NCBI GenBank assembly: GCA_008931825.1
Contig: QXVZ01001575.1
Coordinates: 1-32,912, forward strand
Direction: 5' to 3'
DNA: 32,912 nucleotides
DNA from: Phallusia fumigata
Taxonomy: Eukaryota > Chordata > Ascidiacea > Phlebobranchia > Ascidiidae
Shown: in pieces, positions 24,354 to 32,912 of the stretch
Position numbering within the stretch: the stretch's first letter is position 1
Layout: every line of letters starts with the position of its first letter
The notes under the pieces: model-generated
The model's database searches: none
The model's input: the letters and a program-made list of their open reading frames with translations, nothing else
What the model was told of the DNA's origin: nothing
Translations under genes and position numbers: made by a program

Positions 24354-25842
24354 GATGACGACATGTGCATAGCATAAAATCCACGTGCCAGACGGAAGTT
24401 TTATCAACGTGTATATCTCTATTAAGAGATCTTCTTCCAGCGTAAGGCGACATGGAAATCCGGTTCGGCTTTAAACCGATCTATATTCTTAAAGTGTGAA
24501 TTCCGAAAATTCTAGCTGATGTAATATGACTTCTTTGATTAATTTCATCCGGAAATTTGTACCAAAAAACACACCCCATGTTTACGTTTATTTATTTTGT
24601 ATTTATTGAAGAGGTAATTTTCCCGATTATTTTGTTGAAGCTGAGCATGGTTGTCCATTTTTATGTTCAGTGTTTTGCAATTGCACGGTTTCATGTTGTA
24701 CGAAATGTATTTTTTATCATGTCTCATAAAACATATTCACCCCAATATACTCCGTTTAATCTTGTTGTATTTTATCCTTACCAACTTTTACGGCAACCTA
24801 TTCAAACCTAGTTAAATCCAAACGATCCATTTTGTTTCGCTCGGAGAAACAGAAACATTTTCCCAATCTCAACGTTTATTTACTTAAACCGCATGGTTTC
24901 GTTAACGTTCTCTACATTAAAGATGGCACATCATTACAACAAACTTACACAGTTGTTCCACAGAAAACCAAAAATTATTACCTGACAATTACTGAGCAAT
25001 TGCACTTCATTAAAGGCAATTATTTTTTCGCCGAATTCTTGACAGTTTTATCAAAATATCCTGTCCCAAATAGTTTTTAAAGCCACTGTTTTATTCATCA
25101 AACGTTTTGGCAATAACTCATGCCATCATCATTGATACAATAAGACTGCACCAAACACGTGGGTTTTCATGCACGTTTGTATGGAAAAGTGAAGACAGGT
25201 TACCAAGAGCAAATGTTGTGAAATGAATAAGTTTACCTCTGGGAATCGGGTAACCTTGTGCGGATAACAGTATTGCACATCATTCAACGCATTAAAACCT
25301 CATACAAGATGCACTGAACGAACAACCTCCATGTGTTATGTATGTGTCGTGCTTATCACAAATTATCGTAAAATCTCAACTATTGATATCAGCCATCAAC
25401 TCTTGCGGGCCGCGCAGACCAGCTGACTTATACGTCACAAGCGAAATTAGTATTGAAAACACTGGGATGTTTTTGTATTTGTGCTTGTTACTGCAAATGC
25501 GTGGCCTTACAACATGTCCACACAGTTTTACCGGTTTTAAACCTTTTCAATCGTTGTTTTTCCTAACGCGGGTCTTACGGTGTAATATATTATCCATAGG
25601 CATACTGTGACATGCCTTAAATCTAAAAAAATGTATTTTTATTGTTGTTTCCATTTTCCATTTAATGCCCAGACAATAATTGCAATGAAATTTCAAATAA
25701 AATAGAAAATTGACAATGACATTTTTGTAGCAATGTTAAGCGCTTGCCAATGTAGCTTTATATGAAAGCCCATGAAGTATTTGCTGGCTACGGCATTAAA
25801 TATCTCACAGTACAATACCAGCAACAAACTTATCAAACCTTT

Positions 25843-25848
25843 TTTATT
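25843..25848 (-). terminator. Candidate polyadenylation signal of the xylosyltransferase gene
   Basis: On the minus strand this reads AATAAA, about 360 bases after the stop codon at 26206-26208. A weaker TATAAA variant lies nearer, around 26100. I cannot decide between them. Confidence 0.3.
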
Positions 25849-26205
25849 GCACAGTGCCAGGAAACGGGAAATTTGTAAGTAAACATTTGCGACCTTCACA
25901 CGACCGGCAAAAGCAAATAATCACAGGAGGTTTGAAAACGAATCAAGTCACAAAAAGATACAGACCATATTGTCTGACACCTCGACAAATGGTTTTGTTA
26001 ATAAAATTGAGTTTCATTTTCAAACCCCGTATATAGGTCTTCATGCCGTATACGTTAAACTGTAACAAATTTTCGACGAAACACGATAAAAATAATCCTT
26101 TATATGTCTACATTGTATCAAAACATCTGGACAAAACATTCGGTTTAATAAATTATCCCTTTTTTAACAGCAAAAAATGCGAACGGTGTGTTGAAGATTT
26201 TGCAG

Positions 26206-29200
26206 CTACACGTTGACCGATGACGTCATCAGGTACTTTACGCTTCTGGCCAAAGGTCGGCTGATGACGTCAGACTTGCCGGCGCAGTACGTTCCCTTTG
26301 CTTTCGACGAAAGTTGATGCAGAAACGGTTCCAGAAGCTCATCACGTGGGTCACCATCCATGTCGAACTGGGAAACAAGATATCATTAGCGCCAGGATAT
26401 CATAAGGGCCGAAACTCACTCTCTTGTGAGCCCCCGTCACATAACGGTCTATGTAATGACCTGCAGTGCATTTACCCCTGCAGGGTTCAGGGTTGCATAA
26501 CCTGCGGTCGCGGATACCATTTATAAGGCCTCGCACGTACTATGTATGAAAGTATAAGTAATAATGTAATGATGAACACTTTTCAGGTGCATAAAAGCTG
26601 GAAAGAACAACAAAGTCATCAAACACTAGATATTTCATAACAGTTTTAGGGATAGGTCAATAGGACATTACCCGATAAAATCCATCTTCATGATATGTTA
26701 TTTTTAAAAAGTAACATGGACTCTCTGGCGACCGCTAGTAAAATGAGTTATGTGACGCTGTCGGCAATAGCGAAAAGGTTGTGCACCCGTGGCCTAAATG
26801 CATTGCACCCGTTACTTTTGCACTTCATAATTTTCGGTTTCAAAACAACCATTTTTCAAAACTTCCGTCCTCATGTCATACAAACATCTCGCCAGATTGG
26901 AATATTTTTAAACGTTTTTTAAACAGCTTGACCACCTCTGTGTACACATGTAATAACGGCGGCCCTTTTTGCTATTAGTTTAAAACGGTATGAAGTAAAA
27001 CAAGAAAGTAGCAACCTCAGTTTTTTTCCACACGCATAACACCCATCTTTAATTCCCGCTTTTTTCAGGACAAAGCCGAGTTTGAAATTCTGCACCTCAC
27101 CTTTAGAAAAGCTTCGTAAAGCGCGCGGAAAGTAGGATTGACGTCACCGAAAAATGCCGAAGTGATTCCGTGCACGGCACTGGCGCCATCTAGCGATTCG
27201 GCGTCGGTGCAGATGTTGTTTTCATCGCTACAGAAATTGTTCTTGAAGTTCCATGAGCAGGAGAGCGGTCTCAGTAACTCTGTGTCACCGACACAACAAA
27301 ATGAGTAATTGTATTTAATAAATATTTGCACACTAAATAAATTAGGGATGGGCAAATACGGCTTACGGACAAAATCTCTTTTTCTGGTTCACCAGATGTT
27401 AGCACAAATTCTGGCCCGTGAGCCAAAACATATGACCACCCCTGAAATTGATCCCCAATCTTACAACGCATTACGTTTGCTGACAGGCTCTATGAGAAGG
27501 GGTTCCATCAGGTACACTGTTTCGGAGCCCAAGAGCAACGAACGGGCTCATGACCAAAGAACAGTTTAAAACAAGTGTTCACACATGTTGCGAAGTGGTT
27601 TATTTCAACACAAACTTTGCATGATCATTAATAGGGATTTTGTTAAAGTTCAAAACACAATACATCACTAAAGATCCCTTATTTTTGCTTTTTGTTTCCT
27701 AATAATTTGACAAGTATTAGATAAGCCAAATGGGTATGTATCACGTTAAAAGATTAGTTGTAAGGTACTGCGGTTGCTGTAAATGTCCAACATTCGCAAA
27801 ATAAAAGAAAAAAAGTTCTCCGTTACTTACCAGGGTTGTAATGAAACATGATGTTGAGCAACTTCTGATCATGTTCCGCTTTGTCCTTGTACCGCCCGTA
27901 ATACGTCAGCAACAGTTCCACGCCATACGTCATCCGTTCCGCTTCAACGCTTTCGTCCTTTTCGTCGTAGAAAAGTCGCCACTTACTTTTCAACATCCGC
28001 GTAAAATTCATCATCATTATCTGAAAAGTTTTTTGTCAACTGTGAGATATATCTGTGAGATATTCAACGCTGGGTTCTGCCCCTAGGTTTTCATGCAGAC
28101 CAGCGATAACGGCACGTATAAATCACAGTAAGTCAGGCCTGCAAGAGTTTGTTTAGTTTTTAAGGTTTGAACTGTTTTAGTGCAATTGTGTCGCTGCGAT
28201 TTCTTTCACCGACGGAAATTAACTCAACTCAAATATAGGGCACTGATTAAGATAGAGTACTCAGCATCTAAAAATGTTGTACTGTGTTAAACAAACTGAT
28301 ACACATTATTTTTACACTTTATTTGTCTCACAAGATAAAATACCTGATAAAAAAAGCAAGAGTTCAAAGCTTAACACATGTTAAACTATCGGTGCCTCAC
28401 CCCCGTATTGATCTGAAACAGCCCCGTAGGATGCGAGATGAAGTTTTCGTTGTATCGGGAGCCACCTAGCGGGTGTCCGGCAGTGGGAGAAATGGACGCT
28501 ACCTGGCGCCCATTAAATGAGGCGAATTGCTGCCATAGCTGGTCGATTGGTTTTACAAACACAACATCACTGTCGCTGTAAATCGCTGCATTGGTCACAT
28601 CTTTCAAGATCATCTGAAACAGAATTTTTTGGTGTGCATTTCTTTAACGTGTTTTGGTTGAAATTAAATCTTTTTTTGAACAAGTGCTGGTGCTAATAAA
28701 TACGCTGAAGTTTGATCTGAGAGAGTGCGTGATCAAACCAATGGACAGTTAAAATGTTAATAAGCACTTTGGTATTGTTACTAAAAAAAAAATTCTACAT
28801 AAACCAATAAAGAAACGTTTTAAAACATCGGGTTGTTGTAACATCATTACTCAAATTTCCTGGACATTTTTGGAGTCTAAAGAATGTTCGTAACTACTGC
28901 TTCATAGTTTACTATTCGTATTATTGTTAATAACAGCAAAAGATGCAGACACACTTTAGCGAACGTCCATAAGTTTTGGAGTATTGATGCTCTTACTCAT
29001 CAGTGACATCATTAATACGTCAAACATTTCTGACGTCAACATTTTTGATGTATAATAAACAACAAACACGTACAGGAAGGAACAACCGGAACGACCCACA
29101 GGGTTTGTACCACTTCTTCCAATCCTTCACCATCGATGGTGGGAGATGTTCATCGTAATTTGCCTGGTACAGCTTGTATTTGAACTTGTTTCTTTTGCTG

Positions 29201-30346
29201 TCGGGCCATGATGAAAGCTAAATCATATTGATGCATTTGGTTTAGGCCTACTCGCGTATGATTAGTGCAAAAAGTTTTAAATTGATTGCCGATTCTATTC
29301 GAATAAGCAACTGACATGTCGATTTTGGCAAATTATGTATTTCTTAAACTTTACCAACTGATTTTGTCTGTATTGAGACCGTTTCTATCAAATTTCGAGA
29401 TTTTTATTGATTTGAACAGTGATCGTTGTTACACATGGCGGCTGTTAAAGGTTTAGGTATTTCCAACTCAAAACATTCTTTGTAAACTTGAATAAAGTTA
29501 CCAGGGTAGCCTCACCTCTGCTTCGAACAAGGGCATCATGTCGTCTTCAGTAAATATGTGAACATTTAGTGGAGATTGTGAAAACAAAACTGCCGATTTT
29601 ACCATCGTCAGCGTCAGGTCAAGTGGTTTTCGAATATCCTGCAAATACAAAATGTTCGCGATGTTTAGCGAAATACAAAATGCCTGTTTTTTATATGCTC
29701 GGGATGGCAGAACAACGCCTGAATGCGTTATGCTCACAATGAGTCCACCGTCGAGCTACCTGCCTCATTGCAGTTCCGTTGAATCATTTTATTTGACTTA
29801 CTCTATTTTTTAAACTTGGTGACAGTTTGGGTCAATCCATTGGTTTATAGCAATGACTTAAAATGACTTTAACCTTAATTATTGGATGAAGATAAAGCAA
29901 ACGAAAAGCATTCAACCTCTGGGTTTCCGTTTCTGTTTAAACTTTTCAATCACACTTACCCTCACTCCCTGATAGTTTGGCCGGCCACATGACACAGCGA
30001 CGAGATGCATCGTTTCTTTCACATCTTTGTTGGAATGTACAATTAAACTTCTGCACGCAAAAGCATTCCGCTATTATAACATGTCACCAAACTAACAAGG
30101 CTACCAGATGGAGTTTAACAGTTAACCTTTGATTAAACTTTTTTTCAAGCTATAGAAATACCTAAACGTTATAGAAATACCTTATTTGTGTCACTTTTAG
30201 CTTTTTTCATAGCTTTATCATTATGTCACTATACGCAGAAGGTCTTAGACTTACAGTATCCACTTCCCACACAATGTGTAGGTTCCAACTAGAAGCATAA
30301 CCCATACGAAGAACACTTTAACTCTCGTCAAACGACAGCGTTTCAT
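26206..30346 (-). CDS. Glucoside xylosyltransferase (GXYLT1/2-like, GT8 fold)
   Basis: Eight exons in transcript order: 30346-30255, 30050-29960, 29638-29516, 29217-29074, 28613-28401, 28020-27831, 27279-27101, 26367-26206. All introns are GT-AG, all phases agree, and the sum is 1194 bases, so 397 residues with TAG at 26206-26208; vertebrate GXYLTs have about 440. Residues about 8-27 form a type II signal anchor (VKVFFVWVMLLVGTYTLCG). Then follow MHLVAVSCGRPN (first strand), TMVKSAVLFSQSPLNVHIF, KWYKPCGSFRLFLP-MILKDV, the DxD metal/nucleotide-sugar motif DSD at about 164-166 (YSDSDVVFVKPIDQLW), HDQKLLNIMFHYNP, and HGITSAFFGDVNPTFRALYEAF. Known role: in ER/Golgi, adds xylose from UDP-xylose to O-glucose on EGF repeats of Notch and similar proteins. 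Odd: HGI where GXYLT1 has HGN. The start ATG directly precedes the anchor; an upstream in-frame ATG at 30449-30451 would add an unlikely 35-residue tail. Confidence 0.92.
26219..26230. promoter_or_regulatory. Perfect 12-base CRE-type palindrome inside the last GXYLT exon
   Basis: GATGACGTCATC is its own reverse complement and contains the CREB/ATF octamer TGACGTCA. A second TGACGTCA lies at 26265-26272, 44 bases away in the same coding exon. Whether these bind a factor is not shown by the sequence; they are part of a window-wide excess of this octamer. Confidence 0.35.
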
Positions 30347-30373
30347 CCTGATTACGTCACTACACTGCCAAAA

Positions 30374-30595
30374 ACAACAAAACTTTTGATTGTAAAAAAA
30401 AACATTTTCGTTGTGGCCGAGCAGGGCATTTGTAGGCGACGTGTTCTGCAAAAAATTACTTAATTCCCTAAGGATTAAATAACTAGAATTTTAAGCATTT
30501 TTGACCAATTTACTGAAATAAGTATACACTACGCCTTTGTTCATTAATAGTTAACACTAAAACTACTCTGTCATCAAAACCGACACATTTTCAAA
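30374..30595 (+). repeat. Direct duplication E, left copy
   Basis: 222 bases that match 30597-30805 with several single-base changes and an indel of about a dozen bases (AGTTAACACTAAA present only here). It ends at TTTTCAAA directly before the single n at 30596. It begins 28 bases upstream of the GXYLT start codon. Confidence 0.88.
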
Positions 30596-30596
30596 N

Positions 30597-30805
30597 ACAA
30601 CAAAACTTTTGATTGTAAAAAAAACATTTTCGTTGTGGCCGAGCACGGCATTTGTAGGCGACGTGTGCTGCAAAAAATACTTAATTCCCTAAGGATTAAA
30701 TAACTAGAATTTTTAAGCATTTTTGAGCAATTTACTGAAATAAGTATAACACTACGCCTTTGTTCATTAATACTACTCTGTCATCAAAACCGACACATTT
30801 TCAAA
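30597..30805 (+). repeat. Direct duplication E, right copy
   Basis: 209 bases starting directly after the n with ACAACAAAACTTTTG, the same as 30374, and leaving the match after TTTTCAAA into GAAAATCTAC. Shorter than the left copy because of the indel. Confidence 0.88.
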
Positions 30806-31958
30806 GAAAATCTACAACTATTTACCCAGAAAAAGCAAGTTAGTTAAAAGCTACATATGACAAGTATAGCTATATAATAAATATAATCAAGCTTTCAAGC
30901 AATTTCACAACAAATAACCACACCACCTACCTTATTTTTGTATATTCGTCATTGCTAGAACCAATCTACCAATATAAACCGACAAATTTCCTGCCAAAAT
31001 CTATTTGCCAAATCAAACCTGGAATCTCAACGCGACAAGCAACGTAGCGTTACGCTTGACTGCGCATCGACGAGTATTTTTCAGTCGGACTTTAACGAAA
31101 ATAGCCTAAAGCAATTTACGAAGTCTAACCGGTAATTTTGACTCAGCAACCGTGATTTTCTGGCAGACGTGCACCATCTGCGCCGCATGGTATTCAGTAT
31201 TTGAATGGAGATAAAATAATGTGCTTACCAACTGCTCGACACCTGGTGACTGTGAAAGTCATTGGGTCATTTTGAGTGAGACAATTTCGATGCCGGGTTT
31301 ATGATATTTATTATTACGAAAGTTAAATGTTTGTTTACGGATCAGTATACTAATGTTTGTTGGTGGGTGCAATGAAACTACAATTCGTATGAAATTAAAA
31401 ATATTTGTAAATATTAATCATAAAGGTTCTGCGATATAAAACAAAATTGGGGTTTTCCAAACAAAACATATGCAAAAAAACAAACTAACAAACGAAAAGC
31501 TGCAAAAAATTGCTTTAAAAGCTCAAGAGGAAACACAACCCATATAATAAGTATGTCTTAAGATGGCAAAAAAATTTTTAGTAATATTTTTAGTGTGAAA
31601 ATAAACATAACAATAATTAATTCGCAGTAAACTGAACCTACACTAAAGTAAAAATCACAGTGTGGTAATGCATTCGCACAGTAGAGACAAAGTTAGAACG
31701 CCTAAAAATTGTTTTAATTGGGCCTTTTAAATATTAACAACGGTAAAATTGATACAATTTGTCAGTCTGAAAAAAAAAAGCCAAATGGCTAACACTAATA
31801 AAATGAAACGGCAGTCAAAAAACACGAATTAAACTGCTAAAAAAGACACAGCATATTAATAAAGCAATAGCAAATAAAAAAGTGAAACATTTTCCATTCA
31901 GTCCCTTAAAGTAATGTTGACATTTAATGCTCCAAGAATATCACAGTGGTTATCATCA

Positions 31959-32771
31959 TCAATGCACCAGCCGAAATAATTTGCCAAATTCCAAACCAAT
32001 TGCCGTCTGAAATTTGTTGAGCTTCGATTTAAAACCGTCGACATCAACGACTTTACTTTGCTGGTTAAAGAGATGGCGTTCTGCGCACACAAGGATGCTT
32101 TGGATGGATTTTGCGATCTTGGCAAGTTTACGGATCTGCACGGCTTTCATCGGATGACCGAAACCAATTTGCACTTGCATGTGCTGCAGTATGCAACGCA
32201 CCTGCAAATATAAAACAAGGTTAGGATAAAAAGATGAGGGTCAGGCTTTCTGGATGCTATTCCGGCTGTAAACTGATCAAGTTGACTGAAGCTGGTTTGT
32301 TGTGCATAGACACCTAGTGATGTTACCCTGGCGAAATGAATTTTTTTTTTAATTTACAGATGGACTTGATTTGTTTGCTTCCAGTCCCAATAGTGGCATC
32401 TAACCAAAGTGAGACTCATATTAATTTGAAACCAATTAAACTCGCGAACATATTGGCCACTTATGATTAGGATTAATCTATAGTTAAATAAGAAAACAAC
32501 TTTATTCAAATGCCCGATATAAATTCGCAAATTTCAACAACACCATGAACAGGGGCGAGGAAATTACCGCGTCACAATAGACGATCGCTTGTTCCATAAT
32601 CCGAATTAAGGAAGTTTCCTCTTCATCATTCCGTCGCATCTTCCCAAGCGTTTGTCTGCTCGCGTTAAATCTTTCGCGACGGGCGCTGGTTTGTTCAAAT
32701 GTCTTGCAGGTTTCAATTGCCACAGCTGCCATGGAGACGAATTCCATTTTTGGCTCCTCCAAGTCCCATTG
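31959..32771 (-). CDS. Unrecognised helical protein, 3' exons (partial)
   Basis: Two probable exons: 32771-32568 (acceptor GTTTTTAG|CAATGG, donor GACGCG|GTAATT) and 32201-31959 (acceptor TATTTGCAG|GTGCGT, ending in a stop). Both joins are phase 0 and give 68 plus 80 residues; earlier exons lie beyond the window. The sequence is rich in Lys, Glu, Gln and Met with heptad-like hydrophobics (VSMAAVAIETCKTFEQT, KAVQIRKLAKIAKSIQSILV), suggesting a helical bundle, with no family I recognise. Alternative: the first exon runs on to its own in-frame stop near 32502-32504 and the second exon belongs to another isoform or gene. The second exon also has an overlapping frame that reads on to 31898, which would be used if the phase were different. 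Coding nature is likely; the exact model is uncertain. Confidence 0.5.
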
Positions 32772-32912
32772 CTAAAAACACAAAAGTGCTGCTCGTAACC
32801 CGGAAAAGGAAAATACGCCAAAAGTAAAGTTTGTGATAATTTTGATAGTCAGAGGAATAACAAAATTTTTTGTTATATTTATCCCTCTTGGGAGATTAAC
32901 TCATTGTTTGTG

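Larger units (their letters stand above)
17124..26205. other. Long intergenic region without a supportable gene
   Basis: Nine kilobases between the start of the DLK-like gene and the stop of the xylosyltransferase gene. Duplications B and D with their junctions fill more than half. The short open frames present have no domain, no cysteine or hydrophobic pattern of a known family, and no splice-consistent partner. The first part (17124 to about 17700) should hold the promoter of the DLK-like gene. The part from 24354 to about 25800 is AT-rich with nothing recognised. Confidence 0.55.
30347..31958. other. Spacer upstream of the xylosyltransferase gene
   Basis: Contains the 5' UTR and promoter region of the xylosyltransferase gene, duplication E, a slightly GC- and CpG-richer patch near 31025-31075, and a very AT-rich stretch from about 31380 to 31900 with many A runs. 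No protein-coding signal is seen. Confidence 0.5.

Noticed and set aside
24354..25620. Several plus-strand open frames of 80-90 codons
   Set aside because: Their composition is that of AT-rich spacer, and they have no start context, domain or phase-consistent exon partner.

Overview
The window is animal nuclear DNA. It contains split genes with GT-AG introns whose reading phases join correctly, AT-rich spacers, and five protein families found across metazoans. My best guess is an invertebrate chordate, probably an ascidian such as Ciona. That is an inference from the short genes, the high allelic divergence and the Delta/DLK-type gene; nothing in the sequence proves the species.

Layout. (1) 273-927 (+): the last two exons of a Jagunal homologue; its 5' end lies outside the window. 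(2) 2536-5887 (+): a two-exon gene for a 782-residue protein with two ubiquitin-like folds at its N-terminus, otherwise unrecognised. (3) 6369-7927 (-): a three-exon small heat shock protein with an unusually long N-terminal arm, convergent with gene 2. (4) 12767-17123 (-): a five-exon type I membrane protein with signal peptide, six EGF repeats, one transmembrane helix and a 130-residue tail. It has DLK (non-canonical Delta-like) architecture, and I found no DSL domain. (5) 26206-30346 (-): an eight-exon glucoside xylosyltransferase (GXYLT, GT8 fold), complete, 397 residues. (6) 31959-32771 (-): the 3' part of an unrecognised helical protein. The spacers 8036-12766 and 17124-26205 hold no gene I can support.

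The strongest structural signal is technical. Five direct duplications (about 0.2 to 1.65 kb) occur, and in every one the left copy ends at, and the right copy starts at, a run of N or a single n (10429-10872, 14450, 18274, 22522-22707, 30596). This is the pattern of contig ends that overlap but were not merged, probably because they come from two diverged haplotypes. One of them doubles exon 4 of the DLK-like gene. The true locus is probably about 4.7 kb shorter plus the Ns.

Other points of interest are the DSL-less Delta-like gene in what appears to be an invertebrate, its odd fourth EGF repeat, the excess of the CRE palindrome TGACGTCA (11 independent copies, some inside exons), and the chance or meaningful proximity of a Notch-ligand-family gene and an enzyme that modifies Notch EGF repeats. 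I see no wholly new biological system.
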